A stretch of 5,359 nucleotides of DNA from an uncultured Opitutia bacterium (lineage in GTDB: Bacteria > Verrucomicrobiota > Verrucomicrobiia > Opitutales > Opitutaceae), in NCBI GenBank assembly GCA_937952235.1, contig CALFZM010000219.1:1-5359 (forward strand), written 5' to 3'. The notes under the pieces were generated by a model. The model saw nothing but the letters and a program-made list of their open reading frames with translations, was not told where the DNA came from and made no database searches. The translations under genes and the position numbers were made by a program. Positions 1 to 5,359 of this stretch are shown piece by piece (the first letter of the stretch is position 1; each line of letters starts with the position of its first letter).

Positions 1-135
1 GCGGCTGCCCGGCTCGACCCGGAAGCTCTTGTCCTGCCGGATCGCGTTTATCTGTATTACTACACCGGCGTGCCCGAGGGCTCGAACATTCAGTCCGAAC
101 TCCACGTCGTGAAAGACTTCCTGCCGTTGCCGTAA
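1..135 (+). CDS. C-terminal end of an unidentified protein (5' end outside window)
   Basis: An open frame runs from the first base to a TAA at 133-135, giving 44 residues that end in VVKDFLPLP. The stretch contains a Tyr-rich segment (VYLYYYTGVPEG) that looks like a beta strand and turn from a globular protein. The YLYYTG-like run recalls beta-propeller glycosidases such as GH43, but it is far too short to assign a family. It is the only gene on the plus strand and converges on the scpB fragment, with 44 bp between the two stops. Its third codon positions are less GC-rich (CTT, GTT, TAT, ATT) than those of the genes right of position 440. This supports the left block having a different origin from the rest of the window. 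Function unknown. Confidence 0.55.
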   Translation, partial: AAARLDPEALVLPDRVYLYYYTGVPEGSNIQSELHVVKDFLPLP

Positions 136-179
136 TGTGCTGTGGCGAATTCATCCCCAACGGCAACTCGACCCGAACA

Positions 180-431
180 TTACTTGAGTTCTACCAGCTC
201 CGGCCGCGGCAAGTCCTTGAGGCTTCGGAGGCCAAAGAGGGCCAGGAACCGCTCGGTCGTGCGATACAGCACCCGGCGGGCATCTCCCGCATCCCGTTCG
301 ATTGCCAGCAATTGGCGCCGTACGAGTTGCCGCAAAGTCCCGCCACATTGTGGCTTTCCCAGTTCCTGAATTTCGTCCTGTGAGATCGGCTGCCGATAGG
401 CCACCAGCGCGAGGACCTCCAGCGCCGCCGC
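180..431 (-). pseudogene. scpB: scpB 3' fragment: C-terminal winged-helix domain of segregation and condensation protein B
   Basis: The minus-strand frame ending in TAA at 182-180 encodes about 83 residues with ScpB hallmarks: ALEVLALVAYRQPIS, then GGTLRQLVRRQLL, then YRTTERFLALFGLRSLKDLP. These match the second winged-helix domain of ScpB, which with ScpA and SMC forms the bacterial condensin. ScpB proteins are usually about 180-260 residues, so the whole N-terminal winged-helix domain is missing. Upstream of about position 431 the same frame reads through esterase DNA in the wrong phase (an ATG at 491 gives a Gly/Arg/Ala-rich leader with no ScpB similarity). The fragment therefore has no native start. 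GC is about 60%, against about 80% just upstream. It could be a deletion remnant, or an intact gene of another genome joined here by misassembly. Family identity is clear; status as a true pseudogene is not. Confidence 0.8.
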
Positions 432-928
432 GTCCGGTGCGCGCCCGCCGAGCCGCCCAGCATCCCGATGCGATCCGGCCGCACGCCCCACTCCGCCGCG
501 CGCGTTCGCACCAGGCGCACGGCCCGCAGCGCGTCGCGCAGCGGCGCCGGATGCCCGTATTCAGCGGCCCGGTACTTCAGGATGAAGACGGTCACGCCCA
601 GTCCGTTGAGCCACCGGGTGATCTCGCCCCCGCCCCGCCCCGCCGCCACGCGCACGTACCCGCCGCCCGCCGCGTACAACACGGCCGTCCCGTGGCCGCG
701 GCCCGCGGCCGGCCGGTGCACGAGCAGCGAGGGATGGTGGATGTTCGAATATCGCCCCTGGTCCTCCCGTTCCGGTCCCGCCCCGGGCTGGAGACCCGGG
801 ACGCCTTCAGGCCAGAGCGGCACGACCTCGGGACCGACGTCGGCCCCGCGGATCCACGCCGCCAGCATCCACCCCAGGCAGAGGATCCGCGCCAGGCGCC
901 GCCAGCTTGTGCTCGTGCCCGCGGTCAT
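191..928 (-). CDS. Truncated secreted alpha/beta-hydrolase (acetyl-xylan/feruloyl esterase-like) with out-of-frame tail
   Basis: ATG at 928-926 overlaps the upstream gene's TGA (ATGA). A good Shine-Dalgarno GGGAG (938-934) lies 5 nt before it, so the start is well supported. The 245-codon frame ends at TAG 193-191, but only about residues 1-164 are hydrolase. They comprise a signal peptide (Arg-rich n-region, hydrophobic core around residues 12-26, AAWIRGAD end), VPLWPEGVPG (36-45), an oxyanion-hole-like GGGY (88-91), LGVTVFILKYR (110-120), and the nucleophile elbow GGSAG with putative catalytic Ser160. Homologous exported esterases of the BD-FAE/AXE type are about 280-300 residues and carry the catalytic Asp and His in the C-terminal half. 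That half is gone here, replaced by about 81 residues read from scpB DNA in the wrong frame. The product should be inactive and probably unfolded. If the joint is an assembly error, the native gene is a normal esterase and the fourth exported protein of the operon. Confidence 0.75.
   Translation of the reverse strand: MTAGTSTSWRRLARILCLGWMLAAWIRGADVGPEVVPLWPEGVPGLQPGAGPEREDQGRYSNIHHPSLLVHRPAAGRGHGTAVLYAAGGGYVRVAAGRGGGEITRWLNGLGVTVFILKYRAAEYGHPAPLRDALRAVRLVRTRAAEWGVRPDRIGMLGGSAGAHRTRRRWRSSRWWPIGSRSHRTKFRNWESHNVAGLCGNSYGANCWQSNGMREMPAGCCIARPSGSWPSLASEASRTCRGRSW
429..440. other. Chimeric joint between esterase and scpB sequence
   Basis: On the minus strand, recognisable esterase sequence continues through the His codon at 439-437 of GGSAGAH. 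ScpB-like sequence begins by about 431, in a different frame. The change therefore lies within about ten bases. By hand count GC is about 61% over 1-420 and about 82% over 421-540, so composition switches at the same point. No insertion-sequence end, tRNA, target-site duplication or long direct repeat is visible at the joint. The local GCG/GGC repetitiveness could have supplied microhomology. Confidence 0.75.
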
Positions 929-2736
929 GGCCGCTCCCAGGGATGGACCAGCGTCGGCGCGGCCGCGTACCGGCGCAGGGCGAGCGTCAGTTTCGCTCCC
1001 GTTCCGGGCGGCAGGTGGACGGTGAACGTCCGCGCGCCCAAGGTTACGCTGCGTCCGTCGAAGCGGACGGACTCGAACCGGTGTTCGCCGTACGCGCCGC
1101 CCTGGACGAGCACGGTGCGCGCCGCGGTGGCGCTGGTGTTCACGAGCGTCACCACGGTCTCCTCGGCGGAGAGCGACGACACCAGCGCCGCCACGTCGGG
1201 CGGCACCCCCGCCCGCTTCCGCTCCGGATCGAAATAGCGCAGGCGCGCCTGCAGCAACCCGCCCTCGCGACCCGGTACCAGCCCGCCCTGCATGAGCTGG
1301 GTGAGGGCGCCGATGGTGGCCGGGTTGTAGTCGAGCATGTTGTCCGCCAGGCGCCGCTCCGGCGGCGTGGCGTCCGCGCGCATCGCCGCCGTGCGGCGGG
1401 CAAGCGTGTCGAGGTCGCGCCGAAGCGCGGTTGCGGGGTAATCCGGGTCGCTGCCTTCCAGGAACGCCCGCCACCCGGCGCGCTCCACCCGCGCGAGGTC
1501 GTCGTGGCGCATCGACAGGTACCAAAGTTCCAGCGCACCGATGTTCCACGGCCGGTCCTGCCATCCATACCAGCCGTCCGCGCCGTGCATCGTCGGGTAT
1601 TCGCGACGGCCGTCCACCGTGCGCGCCTGCGCATTGATCGCGTCGCGCATGGCGCGCCAGGCGTCGGCGTACTTGGTGTCGCCCGTGACCAGCGTGGCGT
1701 TGACGAAGCCCACCATGGCCCGCGGGATCCGGTTGCGGTTTTCGCGCCGGCCATTGACCGGATTCAACGGGCTGAAGCCCCAGCCGTAGGCGCCACCCCA
1801 CCACCGATTTCCGGGGCCGCCGATCCGGCCGTCGCGGTGATCGACATGGCTCGGGACGATCCCGCCGTTGCGGGCCATGCGGTCGAGCCAGGCGTCCAGG
1901 TATCCGACGATCCAGTCCCGGTACTTCGGCTCACCCGTCACCAGGTAAGCCGTGAGCGGCAGGGTGGTCGCCACGAGGTTGAGGAAATGATCGCCGGCGA
2001 CGTCGGTGTACTCCTGATAATGGGCCAGGAACTGCGCGTAGGTCTTCTCGCCGTGCAGGGCGACGAACTGGGCGACGTCGAACGGATCGCCGACCCAGTC
2101 GAGCGCGGTCGCCGGCCGCAGCATCGGCCCGCGGCTGCCGTTCTGCAGGCTGCGGATGAGCCTGAGCCGCGGGTCGTAGTTCGGCGCTTCCGGATCTTCG
2201 CCCAGGTAGAAGCCGGCGAACCGGCGCGCCCGCGTCACATGCCGCGGCTCGGCGCCGAGCGACAATCCCATGCGGTTGAAAAGCTGCAGTCCTTCGCCGT
2301 GGTGCATCCAGTCGGACTGCACGATGAACTCCCGGTGGTACATTCCCTCCCGCGCGATCGGCGTCTCCACCGTGCGCGCTTCGGTGTACTGCCGGAGCAG
2401 CCCCTCGTGCCCGCGGACATACAGGCGCATGATCTCGTCGTCGGCCCCGAGCGCGTGCAGTTCCGGCCAGCCATTGAAATTCTCGAACGCATCATCCGGA
2501 CCGTCGTTGGCCCCCCAGCGCACGAAGCACTGCAGGTGGCCGCGCGCGTCGAAATACTTTCCGTAGAACTCGCGGCAGGCGGAAACCTGCTCCGCCAGCA
2601 GGCGGCGCTGCAGCCGCGCCCACTCCGGCACGGGCAGCGGCGTCGTGACATCGATCGCGGGCGCGGGCTCGGCGTTGCCGGCGGGGACGAAGGCGCCGGC
2701 GACCAGCAGCAGCAGGGCGGGCGGGAACAGTCTCAC
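925..2736 (-). CDS. Secreted protein of unknown function, helical-hairpin (alpha/alpha) repeats plus C-terminal beta domain
   Basis: With GTG at 2736-2734 the product has 603 residues and begins with a compact signal peptide (VRLFPPALLLLVAGAF..., AxA-like end GNA before EPAP). A TTG at 2799-2797 in the same frame gives 624 residues; it overlaps the upstream stop as TTGA and has GAGG 10 nt before it, but adds an Arg-rich 21-residue leader. I prefer GTG on the signal peptide, though the TTG start cannot be excluded. Numbering from TTG, residues 60-470 are mostly helical and contain three similar hairpins: ALHGEKTYAQF (247-257), LVTGEPKYRDW (286-296) and LVTGDTKYADAW (370-381). Such repeats are typical of alpha/alpha-toroid enzymes. 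Other striking segments are MYHREFIVQSDWMHHGEG (153-170), NRWWGGAYGWGF (331-342) and DGWYGWQDRPWNIG (408-421), rich in Trp, His and acidic residues as in a sugar-binding cleft. Residues about 535-610 look like a beta-sandwich. I do not recognise a characterised family; a polysaccharide-active hydrolase or lyase is inferred from fold and neighbours only. Confidence 0.75.
   Translation of the reverse strand: MRLFPPALLLLVAGAFVPAGNAEPAPAIDVTTPLPVPEWARLQRRLLAEQVSACREFYGKYFDARGHLQCFVRWGANDGPDDAFENFNGWPELHALGADDEIMRLYVRGHEGLLRQYTEARTVETPIAREGMYHREFIVQSDWMHHGEGLQLFNRMGLSLGAEPRHVTRARRFAGFYLGEDPEAPNYDPRLRLIRSLQNGSRGPMLRPATALDWVGDPFDVAQFVALHGEKTYAQFLAHYQEYTDVAGDHFLNLVATTLPLTAYLVTGEPKYRDWIVGYLDAWLDRMARNGGIVPSHVDHRDGRIGGPGNRWWGGAYGWGFSPLNPVNGRRENRNRIPRAMVGFVNATLVTGDTKYADAWRAMRDAINAQARTVDGRREYPTMHGADGWYGWQDRPWNIGALELWYLSMRHDDLARVERAGWRAFLEGSDPDYPATALRRDLDTLARRTAAMRADATPPERRLADNMLDYNPATIGALTQLMQGGLVPGREGGLLQARLRYFDPERKRAGVPPDVAALVSSLSAEETVVTLVNTSATAARTVLVQGGAYGEHRFESVRFDGRSVTLGARTFTVHLPPGTGAKLTLALRRYAAAPTLVHPWERP
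934..938 (-). promoter_or_regulatory. Shine-Dalgarno site of the esterase gene
   Basis: Reading the minus strand, GGGAG sits 5 nt upstream of the ATG at 928, inside the last codons of the preceding gene. With the 4-bp ATGA overlap it suggests translational coupling. It is the clearest Shine-Dalgarno site in the window; the other starts lack one or have a weak one. Confidence 0.6.
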
Positions 2737-2795
2737 GGGGTACCAGGGGTAGGCCGCGGGGCGGCTCCGGATTCGGCACCGCGCCCGCCGCCGCG

Positions 2796-3416
2796 TCAAT
2801 CGCGCCGGACCTCGAGATTCCGAAACTGGCCGAGGTCGTCGAAGGACCCGATCCCGATCTTCCCGCGTGCGAGCGTCCGGTCCTCGGCGGTGAGTACGGG
2901 ATGGCTCATGTCGTCGAAGTACACCGCCATCTTTCCCGCCCGCGCGTCATGCACCACCTTGAGCCGGTGCCACGTGCCCGGCTGCCAGGGCGTGCCGGCC
3001 GTCCGGGTCGCGGTGATCGCGCGGCGGTCGGCACGATCGACGAGGTGGAGCTGATGGTGGACGCCGTCGGCCTTCTCCCCGAGGTGCGCATAGTAGAAGC
3101 GCGTCTCCTCCTGCCCGCCGAACGCGATGCACAGGTCGTTGTTGCCCGCGTCGAACTTCGTCAGGCGCGCCTCGACGGTGAGGGTGAACGACTCCCACTC
3201 CGGCGTCTGCAGCCAGGCCAGGTTGAAGGGGCTGCGCACCTTCGGCTTGAACTCCTGCTGCCGATGCAGCGTCAGCACCGGCGTGCCGTCCTCCCGGCTC
3301 CAGGTCCAGGCCGCGGGATCGGCCATCGTCCACGCTCCGGGTTTCTCCAGCGGACGCACCGTTTCCGCGCCGAGCAACGGGGTCGCGAGGCAACCCAGGG
3401 CGAGCAGGAATTTCAT
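2796..3416 (-). CDS. Secreted concanavalin-like (LamG/DUF1080-like) protein
   Basis: ATG at 3416-3414 gives 206 residues starting with a clean Sec signal peptide (MKFLLALGCLATPLLGAET, probable cleavage after LLGA). The mature part is a single beta-sandwich-type domain. It has WESFTLTVEARL (74-85), a conserved-looking core NNDLCIAF followed by ETRFYYAHLGEKADG (92-118), WHRLKVVHD (149-157), AVYFDDM (164-170) and KIGIGSFDDLGQFRNLEV (186-203). This matches small exported proteins common in Planctomycetota and Verrucomicrobiota, structurally akin to LamG and to DUF1080. A sugar-binding or keto-glycoside-processing role is plausible but not proven. It follows the DUF1080 gene by 67 bp on the same strand. 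There is no Shine-Dalgarno site; CTCCCC lies directly before the ATG. A Cys at residue 9 does not form a proper lipobox. Confidence 0.8.
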   Translation of the reverse strand: MKFLLALGCLATPLLGAETVRPLEKPGAWTMADPAAWTWSREDGTPVLTLHRQQEFKPKVRSPFNLAWLQTPEWESFTLTVEARLTKFDAGNNDLCIAFGGQEETRFYYAHLGEKADGVHHQLHLVDRADRRAITATRTAGTPWQPGTWHRLKVVHDARAGKMAVYFDDMSHPVLTAEDRTLARGKIGIGSFDDLGQFRNLEVRRD

Positions 3417-3438
3417 GGGGAGAACGAGAGCGGGATCG

Positions 3439-3458
3439 CCGCGCGACGTCGAGCGCGG
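3439..3458 (-). repeat. GC-rich hairpin in the spacer between the two exported beta-sandwich genes
   Basis: CCGCGC (3439-3444) pairs with GCGCGG (3453-3458) across an 8-nt loop that contains the palindrome GACGTC. In the minus-strand RNA the hairpin would lie between the DUF1080 stop (3484) and the next start (3416). No U-tract follows, so it is not a standard intrinsic terminator. In DNA this GC-rich it may be chance; attenuation or RNA stabilisation between cistrons is only a possibility. Confidence 0.3.
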
Positions 3459-3483
3459 TGAAGCGCCGCGGACGCCCGCCGTC

Positions 3484-4080
3484 TCACGGCGTGACCTTGA
3501 TCCGGATGCGGCGGTACTCCATCCGGCCGCGGTCGGCCTCGAGCCCGATCGGGCCCGTTGCCGGCAGCTTCAACGCCTCCTCCAGGACTTCGCCGTTGCA
3601 TGTGCACCGCGCCACGCCGTCCTTCACCACGATCTCGATCTCGTTCCAGTCCTGCGGCCGGTATTTCTTCAGCGCCTTGTACTTCTCCGGCCCGGCCACG
3701 GGGTAGTCGCGGCACTGGAGCTGCGGCTTCCGGATGAAGATCCCGCTGTCGGCGTTCGCCTCGGCGCGAAACTCGAGCTTCAGGATGAAGTTTTCGGGAA
3801 ACTCGCGCACGGTCCAGAGCTTCCGCGCGAGGCGCGGCTCGTGCGGGTGCACGACGAGCACGCCGTCCTCCGCGGAGAACCGCTGGTCGTGCGAGGACTT
3901 CCGGCCGGCGAAGTCGGCGGCGACTTTTTCGTCGAACCGCGGACCGTCACGATAGCTCCAGCCGGTGAGATCGCGGCCGTTGAAGAGGCGGGTGAAGCCG
4001 GCCTCGGGTTGGAACGCGTCGGCCGCTTGCAGGGCACCGACCGCCACGGCCAGCAGGCCGCACAGGATGAACAGGCGCAT
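3484..4080 (-). CDS. Secreted 3-keto-disaccharide hydrolase-type protein (DUF1080 family)
   Basis: ATG at 4080-4078 gives 198 residues with a Sec signal peptide (MRLFILCGLLAVAVGALQA, or cleavage slightly later at ADA). The mature protein shows the signature of the DUF1080 / 3-keto-disaccharide hydrolase domain (Pfam PF06439): GFTRLFNGRDLTGW (28-41) at the start, EDGVLVVHP (71-79), ENFILKLEFRAEANADSGIFI (96-116), DWNEIEIVV (144-152), CNGEV (161-165) and GPIGLEADRGRMEYRRIRI (176-194). Known members act on 3-keto-glycosides made by GFO/IDH/MocA-type oxidoreductases, and fold as concanavalin-like beta-sandwiches. No such oxidoreductase is in this window. The domain fills the whole mature protein with no anchor, so a periplasmic or secreted location is expected. 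Catalytic residues cannot be named confidently from sequence alone. It lies 99 bp after uvrA and leads the exported gene set. There is no Shine-Dalgarno site before the ATG. Confidence 0.88.
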   Translation of the reverse strand: MRLFILCGLLAVAVGALQAADAFQPEAGFTRLFNGRDLTGWSYRDGPRFDEKVAADFAGRKSSHDQRFSAEDGVLVVHPHEPRLARKLWTVREFPENFILKLEFRAEANADSGIFIRKPQLQCRDYPVAGPEKYKALKKYRPQDWNEIEIVVKDGVARCTCNGEVLEEALKLPATGPIGLEADRGRMEYRRIRIKVTP

Positions 4081-4082
4081 GG

Positions 4083-4175
4083 GGAGCGAGGGGTGTCAGG
4101 ACGTTCGCCGTTCGCGCGCGCGGGCGCCAGCACCAAACCTCGGGTCCGCCGCCCTCCGCGCCACCCCTTCGCTCC
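4083..4175 (-). repeat. Near-perfect inverted repeat spanning the uvrA/DUF1080 spacer
   Basis: On the plus strand GGAGCGAGGGGTG (4083-4095) is the reverse complement of CACCCCTTCGCTCC (4162-4175) apart from one extra base. The result is a 13-bp, mainly G-C stem with a single bulged A and a 66-nt loop. In the minus-strand transcript the 5' arm starts 4 nt after the uvrA stop codon, and the 3' arm ends 2 nt before the DUF1080 ATG. If formed, the stem would hide the translation start region of the DUF1080 gene. No U-run follows, so it does not resemble an intrinsic terminator. The loop itself is GC-rich, with a GCGCGCGC run and no recognisable promoter. Confidence 0.6.
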
Positions 4176-4179
4176 GCGC

Positions 4180-5359
4180 TCAGCCCGCGCCGCCTTCGCG
4201 CCAGCGCCGGAGCGCCGCGCCGGTGAGCGAGCGCGGCTCGGCCTCGATGCCGGCCCGCGGTCCCGCGTAGATCAGGTCGCCGCCCTCGCGGCCGCCGCCC
4301 GGACCGAGATCGATCAGCCAGTCCGCGAGGTTGATCACGTCGAGGTTGTGCTCGATCACGATCACCGTGTTGCCCGCGTCGCGCAGCTTGAAGAGCAGGT
4401 CCATGAGCTTCTGGATGTCGGTCCAGTGCAGGCCGGTCGTCGGCTCGTCGAGGACGTAGAGCGTCGATCCCTGCTGCCGCTTGCTGAGCTCGAGCGAGAG
4501 CTTGATGCGCTGGGCCTCGCCGCCGGACAGCGTGGTCGCGGATTGGCCGAGCGTGAGGTAGCCGAGCCCGACCGCCTCGAGCGTCTCGAGCTTGTCGATC
4601 ACGCGCGGGATGTTCCGGAACAATGCGATCGCCTCGCGCACCGTGAGGTCGAGCACGTCGGCGATCGACCGGCCGTGAAACTTCACCTCGAGCGTCTCGC
4701 GGTTGAAGCGTCGGCCGCCGCAGCTCGGGCACGGCGCGTAGGCGTCGGGCATGAACTGCATGTCGAGCTTGATCACGCCGTCGCCCTGGCAGCGCTCGCA
4801 GCGCCCGCCGCGCACGTTGAACGAAAACCGGCTCGCCTTGTACCCGCGCACCTTCGCCAGCGGCACCTGGGCGTACAGGTCGCGCAGCAGCGGGAGCAGG
4901 TCGACGTAGCTCGCGGGGTTGGAGCGCGGGCTGCGCCCGATGGGCTCCTGGTCGACCTGCACGAGCTTCTCGAAGAAATCGAGGTGCTCGACGTGGCGGT
5001 GCGCCGCGGGGATCGACTTCGCGCCGTTGAGCTTCCGCGCCGCCTGCGCCGCGAGGATGTCGAGCACGAGCGTGCTCTTGCCGGAGCCGCTCACGCCGGT
5101 GACGCACGTGAGCAGCCCGACCGGGAACTTCACGTCGATGCCGCGGAGGTTGTGGGCCCGCGCCTCGCGCACGGTGAGAAACGCCCCGTCGGGCCGCTTC
5201 GGCTTCGCCTCGCGGGTGACCTGGAGGGTGCGCGCCAGGTAGGGGCCCGTGCGCGACAGCTTGGCCGGCTGGCGCATGCACGCGGCCGGCGTGCCCTGGA
5301 AGAGGATCTGGCCGCCCTCGGTGCCGGCGGCCGGCCCCAGCTCGACCAGCTCGTCCGCG
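4180..5359 (-). CDS. uvrA: UvrA, excinuclease ABC subunit A, C-terminal part (5' end outside window)
   Basis: The frame is open from the window edge to TGA at 4182-4180, about 392 residues of a protein usually about 940 long. UvrA is the DNA-damage-sensing ATPase of nucleotide excision repair; it dimerises and loads UvrB in the cytoplasm. The fragment starts in the end of the first ATPase domain (ELGPAAGTEGGQILFQGTP) and contains the entire second ABC domain. Its landmarks are Walker A GVSGSGKST (5071-5097), the DNA-contact segment IGRSPRSNPASY, a zinc module CERC-x19-CPSC (4720-4800) with the family's spacing, the ABC signature LSGGEAQRIKL (about 4530), Walker B LYVLDEPTTGLH (about 4460), and the H-loop VIEHNLDVI. 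All key residues are present, so this half looks functional. The tail after LIYAGP is short and Ala/Arg/Gly-rich. A Met codon at 5277 is internal, not the start. Gene position upstream of the exported cluster is probably incidental to its repair role. Confidence 0.96.
   Translation of the reverse strand, partial: ADELVELGPAAGTEGGQILFQGTPAACMRQPAKLSRTGPYLARTLQVTREAKPKRPDGAFLTVREARAHNLRGIDVKFPVGLLTCVTGVSGSGKSTLVLDILAAQAARKLNGAKSIPAAHRHVEHLDFFEKLVQVDQEPIGRSPRSNPASYVDLLPLLRDLYAQVPLAKVRGYKASRFSFNVRGGRCERCQGDGVIKLDMQFMPDAYAPCPSCGGRRFNRETLEVKFHGRSIADVLDLTVREAIALFRNIPRVIDKLETLEAVGLGYLTLGQSATTLSGGEAQRIKLSLELSKRQQGSTLYVLDEPTTGLHWTDIQKLMDLLFKLRDAGNTVIVIEHNLDVINLADWLIDLGPGGGREGGDLIYAGPRAGIEAEPRSLTGAALRRWREGGAG

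Noticed and set aside
136..179. Bidirectional terminator between the two convergent stops
   Set aside because: The 44 bp contain no stable stem or T-run that I can see.
432..491. ATG at 491 as the true start of a short ScpB
   Set aside because: The 20 or so residues before the ScpB-like part are esterase DNA read in another phase, and ScpB would lack its whole N-terminal domain.
302..1237. A 311-codon plus-strand open frame across the esterase/scpB joint
   Set aside because: It is antisense to the esterase and the end of the helical-repeat gene; the product is Arg/Pro/Ala-rich with no domain.
929..1804. Upstream extension of the esterase frame to an ATG at 1804
   Set aside because: The extra residues are Arg/Gly/Ala-rich and lie in the wrong frame of the helical-repeat gene. 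The ATG at 928 has the Shine-Dalgarno site, the ATGA overlap and the signal peptide.
907..3054. A 715-codon plus-strand open frame opposite the secreted helical-repeat gene
   Set aside because: It is antisense to a gene with a signal peptide, repeats and coherent composition. Its own product is a low-complexity Arg/Ala/Val/Pro mix with no recognisable domain, as expected of antisense frames in DNA with high GC at third positions.
3390..3416. Lipoprotein signal (Cys at residue 9) in the LamG-like protein
   Set aside because: The residues before the Cys (ALG) do not fit a lipobox and the hydrophobic segment before it is too short; an ordinary signal peptide ending near LLGA fits better.
5275..5277. 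ATG at 5277 as the start of a short UvrA-like protein
   Set aside because: The frame stays open to the window edge and upstream residues (ELGPAAGTEGGQILFQGTP) match the end of the first ATPase domain of full-length UvrA.

Overview
The window is dense, GC-rich bacterial DNA. From about position 430 to the end it is roughly 70-80% GC by hand count of sampled lines; positions 1-420 are only about 61% GC. The gene content suggests Verrucomicrobiota (Opitutales-like) or a related PVC-group bacterium: secreted 3-keto-disaccharide hydrolase-type (DUF1080) proteins, a second concanavalin-like exported protein, an exported esterase, and mostly non-Shine-Dalgarno starts. This placement is an inference from gene content and composition, not from a marker gene.

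Nearly everything is on the minus strand. Reading in the direction of transcription (right to left): the C-terminal ~392 residues of the excision-repair ATPase UvrA (cut by the window edge); a 98-bp spacer whose ends form a strong 13-bp inverted repeat; a secreted DUF1080 protein; a second small secreted LamG/DUF1080-like protein; a ~600-residue secreted protein of unknown function with helical-hairpin repeats and a C-terminal beta domain; and, overlapping it by 4 bp (ATGA), an exported alpha/beta-hydrolase (acetyl-xylan/feruloyl esterase-like). The four exported genes look like one co-transcribed set for extracytoplasmic carbohydrate processing. UvrA is probably only an upstream neighbour.

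The esterase is broken. Directly after its nucleophile elbow (GGSAGAH) the sequence changes, within about ten bases around 429-440, to the C-terminal winged-helix domain of the chromosome segregation protein ScpB in another reading frame. GC content drops sharply at the same point. The remaining left end holds this scpB 3' fragment (stop at 180) and, convergent to it, the last 44 codons of an unidentified plus-strand gene. The joint is either a real deletion/recombination scar or a contig misassembly; sequence alone cannot decide.

No tRNA, rRNA, CRISPR array, insertion sequence or convincing intrinsic terminator was seen. I found no clearly novel multi-gene system. The points most worth following are the esterase/scpB joint, the uncharacterised helical-repeat secreted protein, and the inverted repeat that would pair the uvrA 3' end with the DUF1080 translation start.
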